A stretch of 11,563 nt of DNA from the NCBI GenBank assembly GCA_019236035.1, contig JAFAJU010000453.1, positions 1-11,563 on the forward strand. The letters are read 5' to 3'. Position 1 is the first letter of the stretch; each line of letters opens with the position of its first letter. A program made the position numbers and the translations under genes. The DNA comes from Verrucomicrobiota bacterium. GTDB taxonomy: Bacteria; Verrucomicrobiota; Verrucomicrobiia; Chthoniobacterales; JAFAMB01. Positions 1 through 6,054 of the stretch are shown one piece after another. Under the pieces are notes generated by a model. The model saw only the letters and a list, made by a program, of their open reading frames with translations. It was not told where the DNA came from and ran no database searches.

Positions 1-75
1 GCAAAAATACAAGGATAAGTTTTGGGGCACCAATGCAAGTAGATTGACTTTCAGGGCGGATTTCGATGGAGCTTT

Positions 76-139
76 CCCAGGCCTGAAGGCCTGGGCTTCT
101 ATGGTCTCTAACCGCTTCGCGGTATGGCAGCCTCGCTGC
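76..139. repeat. Cluster of three small hairpins downstream of dnaB
   Basis: Three inverted repeats follow each other in the 182 bases between the window edge and the dnaB stop. The first is a perfect 8-bp stem (76-83 CCCAGGCC with 88-95 GGCCTGGG, loop TGAA). The second is 5 bp (111-115 ACCGC with 119-123 GCGGT, loop TTC). The third is 5 bp (127-131 GCAGC with 135-139 GCTGC, loop CTC). Each is followed shortly by TATGG or ATGG (101-104, 123-127, 142-147). The first hairpin could act as a transcription terminator for dnaB, but no T-tract follows it on either strand. A dispersed palindromic repeat is equally possible. I see no gene in bases 1-182. Confidence 0.55.
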
Positions 140-182
140 TGATATGGACTTGTGTATAAAGATCGTGGCTGAAGACCTGAAA

Positions 183-1667
183 CTATGCCTGCTCGCGGGA
201 GCGAGATTCGCGAGCTTCGAATCGAGTGTATTTTTTCAGAAATGTCAAAAGAACGTCCCCGGTGGGACCGTTCCGCTGCTTTGCTATAATCAGCTCTGCT
301 TCGCTTGCTGCTTCATTTTTTGCATCCTCATCCGTGTCATAGTAATCGGATCTAACAAGCAGACCGACCAAGTCGGCATCTTGTTCGATCGAACCTGACT
401 CGCGCAAGTCACTCAAACGGGGACGCCCGCCTTGATTCGCGCGCGCGTCTGGTTGGCGGTTCAACTGGGCGATGACAATGATCGGCAGATTCAGCTCTTT
501 GGCCAGTGCTTTGATTCCCCCTGAGATTTCCGAGATTTCCAATTGCCGGTTGTCCTGCGCCCTTCGACTCATTGAGCGAAGCAGTTGCAGGTAATCGATC
601 ACGATGAGCTGTATATCGTACTGCGACTTCATGCGCCTAGACTTAGCACGCAGCTCAGTGATGGTTAGACCCGGTGTGTCGTCAATGAACATTTTTGCAG
701 CGGCGAGTTCCGAGGCTGCCGTAGTGAGTTTCGGAAAGTCTCGATCTGTCAGAAACCCGTTTCTGACGCTTTGTAGGTCCACTCTAGCTCGCGAGCAAAG
801 AAGTCTCAGGACAAGCTGCTGGCTGCTCATTTCGAGGCTGAAGACCGCGACGGGCTTGCCGAAGTCCATTGAAACGTGCTCCGCGATGTTCATCGCCAAC
901 GCGGTCTTCCCCATGCTCGGCCGCGCCGCGATGACTATCATCTCGGCTGCGTGAAGCCCACTTGTCATCCGGTCCAACTCCTTAAATCCAGTCGATAAAC
1001 CGGTTACCGAACCCCGTTTCTCATACAACTTTTCAATCTGTTCGATTGTTTCCATCACCAGATCTTTGGTCGGAACAAGCTCTGTTTTGACATGTTCTCC
1101 GGTGATCGCAAAAATCTCCTTCTCTGCGTCGTCCAGCAGAGGTTCGATTTCACTCTGCTGATCGTAGCATTGAGATGAAAGCTTGTTGCACGCGAGGATA
1201 AGCCGGCGCAAGACGTACTTCTCGCGGACAATATCGATGTAGTAACCGGCGTTCGCTGCCGTGGGAACAAAGCTGTAAAGGGCGCTGAGGTATTCAGGTC
1301 CACCCATCTCTTCGAGTTGATTCCGATCTTTAAGAGCTTGCTTCAGCGACACAAAATCGATCGGCTTACTCTTGTCACCAAATTCGAGGATCAGACCGTA
1401 GATAATCTGGTGAGCCGGGATGTAGAATGCGTCAGAGCGCAGGCGCAGGACACAGATGTCAGCTACCTCTCGAGGAGAAAGTAACAGTGAACAAAGAACG
1501 CCCTTTTCGCCATCTTCGCTGAAAGGAAGGGATCGAGGCACCTCTTTCCCCCCGGGTGGGCTGTGAAAATCTTGTGAATAACTTGATCTTCGCGTCCCGA
1601 CGCCTGTCCCCTCGGCACTTAAGGGGTTCTCGGCAGGTTTCACCAAACCTTGAGAACCTTTTGCCAT
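183..1667 (-). CDS. dnaB: Replicative DNA helicase DnaB
   Basis: Ring helicase that unwinds DNA ahead of the replisome using ATP, here 494 residues. The N-terminal DnaB domain spans about residues 48-160 and the RecA-like ATPase domain about 220-485. Visible motifs are Walker A ARPSMGKT (248-255), the catalytic glutamate in SLEM (E279), the Walker B strand LIVIDYLQLL (354-363), and the conserved LNRQPDAR (402-409), LRESGSIEQDAD (421-432) and KQRNGPTG (463-470) segments. No intein interrupts these motifs. About 45 residues precede the usual DnaB start region (LPFSEDGEKGVLCSLLL); they are rich in S, G and P and look disordered. The ATG lies 6 bases after the rplI stop without a clear Shine-Dalgarno, so translation may be coupled to rplI. 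A GTG at position 1541, residue 43, is an alternative start. Last gene of the thrS-infC-rplI-dnaB block. Confidence 0.96.
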   Translation of the reverse strand: MAKGSQGLVKPAENPLSAEGTGVGTRRSSYSQDFHSPPGGKEVPRSLPFSEDGEKGVLCSLLLSPREVADICVLRLRSDAFYIPAHQIIYGLILEFGDKSKPIDFVSLKQALKDRNQLEEMGGPEYLSALYSFVPTAANAGYYIDIVREKYVLRRLILACNKLSSQCYDQQSEIEPLLDDAEKEIFAITGEHVKTELVPTKDLVMETIEQIEKLYEKRGSVTGLSTGFKELDRMTSGLHAAEMIVIAARPSMGKTALAMNIAEHVSMDFGKPVAVFSLEMSSQQLVLRLLCSRARVDLQSVRNGFLTDRDFPKLTTAASELAAAKMFIDDTPGLTITELRAKSRRMKSQYDIQLIVIDYLQLLRSMSRRAQDNRQLEISEISGGIKALAKELNLPIIVIAQLNRQPDARANQGGRPRLSDLRESGSIEQDADLVGLLVRSDYYDTDEDAKNEAASEAELIIAKQRNGPTGDVLLTFLKKYTRFEARESRSREQA

Positions 1668-1673
1668 TGATAG

Positions 1674-2210
1674 TTAGGCGGCAGGCTTTGTTTTTCGTCT
1701 GGCCCTTGATTTGGCCTCGGTCGCGTCGCTCTCTTCGCGAGCGGGAGGAGCCGGTGCAACAGATTTAATTTCGACTTTCAACGTCGCTACAACGTCGTGG
1801 TGCAGCTTTATGGTGACCTCTTTCTCACCACTCTCTTTGATTGGACGCTCTAAGTCGATCTTGTGACGATCGATCGTAATCCCGAAATCGGCCTGGAGCT
1901 TGTCTTCAATGTCCTTAGCCGTCACGGAACCGAAAGCCCTTCCGGTCTCACCAGTTTGCAACGCGAACTCGAGTTTAATTTTATCTATCTTGTGGGCAAA
2001 TTCCTCGGCATCGTTAAGCTCACGGGCCTCTCGCTCGGCGCGCTTGGTCTTCAACTGGTTGAGACGCTTGAGATTAGAGGGAGTAACTTCATAGGCCTTT
2101 CCAGTTGGAATCAGATGATTCCGAGCATAGCCCTTGCGGACCTTGACAATATCAGCCTCAGCGCCCAGGCCGGGGATATTTTCTTTCAAAATTATTTCAG
2201 CGTCAGGCAT
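1674..2210 (-). CDS. rplI: 50S ribosomal protein L9
   Basis: Large-subunit protein that binds 23S rRNA near the L1 stalk and helps maintain reading frame (family knowledge). The 178-residue product shows the L9 signature at residues 14-43, including the GLG turn, KVRKGYARNHLIPTG and a following EVT. A charged connecting helix (about 45-75) leads to the C-terminal domain (about 75-150, with FALQTGETGRAFGSVT). The start at 2210 is chosen over an upstream in-frame start at 2246 because it has AAGAGGG (2217-2223) six bases ahead and gives the normal L9 N-terminus. The protein runs about 30 residues past the usual ~149. The tail is P/A-rich and then basic (SRARRKTKPAA). It sits 6 bases before dnaB, a common pairing in bacteria. 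Confidence 0.95.
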   Translation of the reverse strand: MPDAEIILKENIPGLGAEADIVKVRKGYARNHLIPTGKAYEVTPSNLKRLNQLKTKRAEREARELNDAEEFAHKIDKIKLEFALQTGETGRAFGSVTAKDIEDKLQADFGITIDRHKIDLERPIKESGEKEVTIKLHHDVVATLKVEIKSVAPAPPAREESDATEAKSRARRKTKPAA

Positions 2211-2216
2211 AAGATT

Positions 2217-2223
2217 CCCTCTT
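2217..2223 (-). promoter_or_regulatory. Ribosome binding site deciding the rplI start
   Basis: Reads AAGAGGG on the minus strand, followed by six bases (AATCTT) and the ATG at 2210. It supports the start that gives the canonical L9 N-terminus, not the longer frame that begins at 2246. Confidence 0.7.
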
Positions 2224-2241
2224 GGAAAGTCGCGGGAGGCC

Positions 2242-2271
2242 ATCACTACATCCCAAGAGAGAGCGTGTCAA
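2242..2271 (-). promoter_or_regulatory. Candidate promoter for rplI-dnaB
   Basis: On the minus strand a perfect TTGACA (-35, plus-strand 2266-2271) is followed, after 17 bases, by TAGTGA (2243-2248) or, after 18 bases, by AGTGAT with an upstream TG. The -35 matches the sigma-70 consensus exactly; the -10 is weak. It lies just downstream of the repeat pair that separates infC from rplI, so it could give rplI and dnaB their own transcript. This is pattern reading only. Confidence 0.35.
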
Positions 2272-2287
2272 GATTCGGTTTTCGCGA

Positions 2288-2341
2288 CGTGGGCGGGACG
2301 CCCGTGCAGCCGCAAGATCACGGGCGGGACGCCCGTGCTAC
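2288..2341 (-). repeat. Tandem pair of REP-like hairpins between infC and rplI
   Basis: Two direct copies spaced 31 bases apart. On the minus strand the first reads head GTAG (2338-2341), arm CACGGGCG, loop TCC, arm CGCCCGTG (down to 2319), a perfect 8-bp stem. The second (2310-2288) has head GCTG, arm CACGGGCG, loop TCC, arm CGCCCACG, so two pairs in its stem are G-U wobbles. The infC TAG stop codon lies inside the first GTAG head. The head-plus-palindrome design matches REP elements mobilised by RAYT transposases; that assignment is inference. The pair could also attenuate transcription between infC and rplI. Confidence 0.7.
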
Positions 2342-2922
2342 GGCTCCTCAACGTCGAGTGGCTCGGGGGGTAGTTCTTCGTCTTCGACGGTGAATTTTCG
2401 CTTCCGCTTGTTCACTGGAAGCGGCGACATGGTCATATTTATGCTTTTGCCCATTAGCTTCGGTTCCATCTCGACCTGACCCATCGTCGACAGGTCACCC
2501 TTCAGCCGATGCATTAACTGGTCACCGAGTTCCTTATGGCTCATTTCGCGGCCGCGAAATTGGAGCTGAAATTTCACCTTGTTGCCTTTGTCCAGAAATT
2601 GCTCTGCGTGCCGCACTTTGATCATGTAATCGTGCGGATCGATGTTAACCCGGAACTTGATCTCTTTAAGCTTGGACGAGGTCGACTTGCGATCTCTATC
2701 CTGTTTGGAAAGGTCGTATCTGTACTTTCCGAAATCGACGATCTTGCAAACGGGTGGATTGGCGGTAGGAGCCACCTCGACCAGATCGAGTCCGAGCGAT
2801 TGAGCTCTTCGCAAGGCATCCTGGAGCTTCATTATGCCCAACTGTTCGTTAGTTGTGCCTAGAATCACTCGCACTTCTCGTGCGCGAATTCGACCGTTGA
2901 CGCGGATCTGCTGTTGCTGAAT
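2338..2922 (-). CDS. infC: Translation initiation factor IF-3
   Basis: Binds the 30S subunit, keeps it apart from 50S and checks start-codon and initiator-tRNA pairing. With the ATT start at 2922 the protein has 194 residues. The N-domain covers about 1-75, beginning IRVNGRIRAREVRVI and ending with PPVCKIVDFGKYRYD (56-70). The C-domain covers about 84-172, with KEIKFRVNIDPHDY, RGREMSHKELG and EMEPKLMGKS. An acidic tail (about 180-194) extends past the usual end. No ATG or GTG exists in frame near the expected N-terminus. ATT has AGGAG 8 bases ahead. The other choice is TTG at 2970, which overlaps the thrS stop and adds 16 residues of unlikely sequence. Sits 44 bases after thrS, as in many bacteria, but is not followed by rpmI-rplT here. 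Confidence 0.95.
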   Translation of the reverse strand: MQQQQIRVNGRIRAREVRVILGTTNEQLGIMKLQDALRRAQSLGLDLVEVAPTANPPVCKIVDFGKYRYDLSKQDRDRKSTSSKLKEIKFRVNIDPHDYMIKVRHAEQFLDKGNKVKFQLQFRGREMSHKELGDQLMHRLKGDLSTMGQVEMEPKLMGKSINMTMSPLPVNKRKRKFTVEDEELPPEPLDVEEP

Positions 2923-2935
2923 AAAACTATCTCCT
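2920..2935 (-). promoter_or_regulatory. infC ribosome binding site with ATT start codon
   Basis: On the minus strand AGGAG (2931-2935) is followed by 8 bases and then ATT (2920-2922), which opens the canonical IF-3 sequence. In Escherichia coli infC also starts at AUU, and IF-3 discriminates against this codon to limit its own synthesis. The same feedback is inferred here from the codon and spacing. Confidence 0.65.
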
Positions 2936-2966
2936 CGGAGTGCGGCCGGGGCGCCGAGCGGTGCAC

Positions 2967-4805
2967 TCAATCACGTTGACGTTCTCTGACCTCGATTTGA
3001 ATTCGTTCCACAAATTCCGACGCACTAACGGCTCCCTCGTCACCGTTTTTGCGGCTACGCACAGCGACTTCGCCGGCTTGCTCTTCTCGTGCGCCGAGCA
3101 CCAACATATAGGGGACCTTTTCCAGCTGAGCAAGGCGAATCTTAGCACCGATCTTGTCCGAACTTTCGTCGATCGAAGCCCTGATGTTCCGATGCAAAAG
3201 GAGCGCTGATATGGACCTTCCGTATTCCAGTTGCTTATCAGAGATCGGAAGGACACGCACCTGTTCGGGAGCCAGCCAAGTGGGAAAGCTTCCCGCAAAG
3301 TGCTCAATCAAAACACCGCAGAACCGTTCGAGTGAGCCGAACGGCGCGCGATGGATCATCACGGGCCGACGTGCCGAGTTGTCCGATGCGACATAATTGA
3401 GCTCGAATCGTTCCGGCAAATTGTAGTCAACCTGCACCGTGCCAAGCTGCCATTCTCGGCCGATGACGTCCTTGACCACAAAGTCGATCTTTGGGCCATA
3501 GAAAGCGGCTTCGCCGGGTTCCTCAGAGAAAGGCACACCCAGGGTTTTGGCGCTCTCTCGCAGGGCCTCCTCTGCTCGATCCCATTGTTCTGAGGATCCG
3601 ACGTATTTGGATGAGTCGACGCCGCGAAGGCCCACCCGGATCCGGTAGGAATTCATGCCCAGGGTATTCAAAATCTTCAGGACAAGCTGGAGGCAGCCTT
3701 GAATTTCACCGAGAACCTGCTCTTCGGTGCAAAAGATGTGAGCGTCGTCCTGAGTAAAACCCCGAACCCTGGTCATTCCGCTCAGTTCGCCTGATTGTTC
3801 CCAGCGATAAACGGTTCCGAATTCCGCCAGTCGCACCGGAAGATCTCGATACGAATGTGGACTCGACGCATAAATCTTGATGTGCATCGGACAGTTCATC
3901 GGCTTTAGCAAATAGCCTTCGATTTCGCCTTTCCCCAGGCGATTAGAAAGATCAGCGCACGAGCAGCCTTCGTCGGCAAGTCTGGTCAAAGTTTCCGGTT
4001 CGATGAGTGGCGGGAACTGCGAGTCACGGTAATAGGGGTAGTGGCCGGAAGTGCGGTAAAGGGCCAATTTGCCGATATGGGGTGTAAAGACTTCAGCGTA
4101 CCCTTGGTGTCGCAGCTCTTCAGAAATAAAGGCCTGGAGTTCCTTTCGGACGATCGCACCTTTAGGTTTCCAGAGAACCAGCCCGGGTCCGACCTCTTCG
4201 TCAATATGAAACAGCTCGAGTTCGCGACCCAACTTCCGATGATCCCGTTTTCTAGCCTCTTCCAGTTGCTCAAAGTGGTGGTCCAGATCGGCTCGTGACT
4301 TGAATGCCGTGCCATACACGCGTTGCAGCTGCGGATTGTTCGCGTCCCCTTTGTAGTAGGCCCTCGCGATAGAGGTGAGTTTAAATGGACCGATGTTGCC
4401 TGTCCGCATAACGTGAGGACCGGCGCACAGGTCAGTGAAGTCTCCATTGCGATACAAGGAGATTTCTTCCTCGTCGGGTATCCCTTGGAGAATATCGAGC
4501 TTGAATTTGCTGGGTTCGCGCCTCGGTCCAAGCGCGCCTAAGCGCCCTTCTTTTGCCAATCGGACCGCTTCGTCCCGGGAGACCACAACCCGTTCGAACG
4601 GTTGGTTTTCCTTGATGATTTTCTTCATCTCGGCCTCGATCTTGTCGAAGTCATCGGTCGAAATATGATGATTCAGCTCGAGATCGTAGTAAAAACCGTT
4701 CTCGACCGGTGGACCCGCCGCGAACTGTGCTTCAGGCCAAATCCGGAGGATGGCTGTTGCAAGCACATGGGCGCATGAATGCCGCATTCGTTCGAGGTCC
4801 GTCAT
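2967..4805 (-). CDS. thrS: Threonyl-tRNA synthetase lacking the TGS domain
   Basis: Class II synthetase that charges tRNA-Thr and edits mischarged Ser-tRNA-Thr in the cytoplasm. The 612-residue reading starts at ATG 4805, preceded by GAGGAG (4815-4820). The editing domain is complete: HSCAH (residues 9-13) and CAGPH (127-131) supply the HxxxH and CxxxH zinc-type motifs. The catalytic core has KPMNCP (C305), RVRGFTQDDAH (H356) and MIHRAPFGSLERF (H485), which supply the three zinc ligands and motif 3. The anticodon-binding domain is about 510-612. Compared with E. coli ThrS, the N-terminal TGS domain of about 62 residues is absent; a stop upstream of 4880 excludes it. An extra stretch of about 25 residues with a CSC pair (281-283) precedes KPMNCP. 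In-frame starts at 4844 and 4880 (TTG) would add only 13 or 25 residues. First gene of its block. Confidence 0.96.
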   Translation of the reverse strand: MTDLERMRHSCAHVLATAILRIWPEAQFAAGPPVENGFYYDLELNHHISTDDFDKIEAEMKKIIKENQPFERVVVSRDEAVRLAKEGRLGALGPRREPSKFKLDILQGIPDEEEISLYRNGDFTDLCAGPHVMRTGNIGPFKLTSIARAYYKGDANNPQLQRVYGTAFKSRADLDHHFEQLEEARKRDHRKLGRELELFHIDEEVGPGLVLWKPKGAIVRKELQAFISEELRHQGYAEVFTPHIGKLALYRTSGHYPYYRDSQFPPLIEPETLTRLADEGCSCADLSNRLGKGEIEGYLLKPMNCPMHIKIYASSPHSYRDLPVRLAEFGTVYRWEQSGELSGMTRVRGFTQDDAHIFCTEEQVLGEIQGCLQLVLKILNTLGMNSYRIRVGLRGVDSSKYVGSSEQWDRAEEALRESAKTLGVPFSEEPGEAAFYGPKIDFVVKDVIGREWQLGTVQVDYNLPERFELNYVASDNSARRPVMIHRAPFGSLERFCGVLIEHFAGSFPTWLAPEQVRVLPISDKQLEYGRSISALLLHRNIRASIDESSDKIGAKIRLAQLEKVPYMLVLGAREEQAGEVAVRSRKNGDEGAVSASEFVERIQIEVRERQRD

Positions 4806-4814
4806 CCGCTGTCT

Positions 4815-4820
4815 CTCCTC
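4815..4820 (-). promoter_or_regulatory. Ribosome binding site deciding the thrS start
   Basis: GAGGAG on the minus strand, nine bases ahead of the ATG at 4805. The two upstream in-frame starts (4844 and 4880) have no comparable site, and the candidate promoter at 4861-4889 would start transcription downstream of 4880. Confidence 0.55.
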
Positions 4821-4860
4821 GGTCGTTTTCCGATCGTCTGGCATGGGTTGAAAGGCCTGG

Positions 4861-4889
4861 AAAATACACGGGTCGCTCAAAATTCAAAA
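4861..4889 (-). promoter_or_regulatory. Candidate thrS promoter
   Basis: Minus-strand TATTTT (4861-4866) lies 17 bases after TTTTGA (4884-4889). The match to sigma-70 consensus is only fair, but the position fits a leader of about 50 bases before the thrS ATG. The -35 lies inside the tandem heptamer repeats. Confidence 0.25.
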
Positions 4890-4904
4890 CTCAAAACTTA
4901 AAAT
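4877..4904. repeat. Four tandem 7-base repeats in the thrS/argC spacer
   Basis: Plus-strand units TCAAAAT, TCAAAAC, TCAAAAC, TTAAAAT run head to tail with no gap. They form the AT-rich core of the 148-base divergent spacer, overlapping or adjoining the candidate promoters on both sides. They could bind a regulator or bend the DNA, or be a simple short tandem repeat. No ArgR-type palindrome (TGAAT-4-ATTCA) is present. Confidence 0.6.
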
Positions 4905-4908
4905 TGGC

Positions 4909-4914
4909 TATACT
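4909..4914 (+). promoter_or_regulatory. Candidate -10 element for argC
   Basis: TATACT, five of six matches to TATAAT, placed 39 bases ahead of the argC ATG. No convincing -35 is seen at the standard distance; the heptamer repeats occupy that place. A factor bound there could activate or repress. Confidence 0.35.
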
Positions 4915-4953
4915 GGGATCGAGGTGCCATAACGAGGAACCTCAAAGAAATTC

Positions 4954-5997
4954 ATGAACAAAGTGAAAATCGCAATTGTTGGCGCAAGCGGTTATTCCGG
5001 TGAAGAACTCGTGAAGCGCCTTGCGGAACACCCTCTGGTCGAGCTTGGCTGTCTCACTTCGCGCCAGCACGCTGGTAAGAAGGCCTCCGAAGTATTCGGT
5101 TGGATCGGTCAGCACTCTCCGCTGGCGAATCTCGAATTCAGCGAACCGGACCTGACATTACTGGCTTCGCAGGGCATCGCATTTGCGTTCCTTGCGCTTC
5201 CGCACGGTGTTGCATCCGAGTTCGCCTTGCCGTTACTGGAGCAGGGAATCAAAGTGATCGATCTCAGTGCGGATTTTCGAGTCAAGGATGCAGCAGTGTA
5301 CAAGTATTTCTATAAGCACGAGCACCCGGTTCCCGCGCTGTTGAAGAAATCGGTTTACGGGCTTCCCGAGGCCTATCGCGATCAGATCAGGCGCGCTGAA
5401 CTGGTGGCGTGTCCGGGCTGTTATCCGACGAGCATTTTGCTTCCTCTGTTGCCGGTGGTACGCGCTCGGATGATCCGGCCTTCAAGTATCATTGTGAACA
5501 GTCTCAGCGGCGTGAGCGGCGCCGGCCGAAAGGCAGACGTGGACCTGCTGTTTGTCGAGTGTAACGAGAGCGCCCGGCCCTATGGTTTGCCGGGGCACCG
5601 GCACCTATCGGAGATTGAACAGGAGATTTCAGATGCGGCCGGGGAGCAGGTCCGCATACAGTTCGCGCCCCATTTGATCCCGCTCAATCGCGGAATCGTC
5701 ACAACTATTCACGCAGAACCCGTGAAAGAGCTGACCGTCGACTCGTTGGAAGAAGTTTACCAAACGGCCTACGGCCCCGATCGGTTTATACGATTGCTGG
5801 GGTCACGCCGGTACCCTGACGTGAAGGACGTGGCTTTCACCAATCGTGCGGAAATCGCCTGGCGGGTCGACTCGAGGACCGGGCGCGTTATTCTGATGTC
5901 TGCTTTGGACAACCTTGTCAAAGGGGCAGCCGGCCAGGCGATCCAGTGTTTCAATATAATGAACGGCTGGGACGAAGGGATCGGACTTGGAACTTAG
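4954..5997 (+). CDS. argC: N-acetyl-gamma-glutamyl-phosphate reductase
   Basis: NADPH-dependent reductase that converts N-acetylglutamyl phosphate to N-acetylglutamate semialdehyde, the third step of arginine synthesis. The 347-residue protein opens with a Rossmann motif GASGYSG (10-16). The catalytic cysteine is C156 in VACPGCYPTS. LSGVSGAGRKAD (184-195) and GHRHLSEIEQE (214-224, with the conserved histidine) follow, and the C-terminal helix has DNLVKGAAGQA (319-329). The length is normal for the long form of ArgC. ATG at 4954 fits the N-terminus; the nearest GAGGA (4934-4938) is 15 bases away, so the binding site is weak. First gene of argC-argJ-argB, divergent from thrS. Confidence 0.97.
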   Translation: MNKVKIAIVGASGYSGEELVKRLAEHPLVELGCLTSRQHAGKKASEVFGWIGQHSPLANLEFSEPDLTLLASQGIAFAFLALPHGVASEFALPLLEQGIKVIDLSADFRVKDAAVYKYFYKHEHPVPALLKKSVYGLPEAYRDQIRRAELVACPGCYPTSILLPLLPVVRARMIRPSSIIVNSLSGVSGAGRKADVDLLFVECNESARPYGLPGHRHLSEIEQEISDAAGEQVRIQFAPHLIPLNRGIVTTIHAEPVKELTVDSLEEVYQTAYGPDRFIRLLGSRRYPDVKDVAFTNRAEIAWRVDSRTGRVILMSALDNLVKGAAGQAIQCFNIMNGWDEGIGLGT

Positions 5998-6054
5998 CGA
6001 AAATGCTCGGCAGAAGTCATGTACTGTTGTATCAGGTGAGGCCGCTCTTAGAAC

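Noticed and set aside
1..182. tRNA or other structured RNA gene
   Set aside because: The hairpins are separate and short; no cloverleaf, anticodon arm or CCA end can be made.
2211..2337. Possible rpmI or other small gene between infC and rplI
   Set aside because: Only 127 bases, filled by two hairpins, a candidate promoter and the rplI binding site.
2288..2341. CRISPR-like repeat
   Set aside because: Only two units, 31 bases apart with an 8-base gap; the repeats are palindromes in a spacer and no cas gene is present.
1863..2393. Plus-strand frame of 176 codons crossing the infC-rplI spacer
   Set aside because: Opposes rplI and runs through the palindromic repeats; its translation is low-complexity and matches no family.
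4806..4953. ArgR box upstream of argC
   Set aside because: A single ATTCA exists (4882-4886) but the partner TGAAT four bases away is missing.
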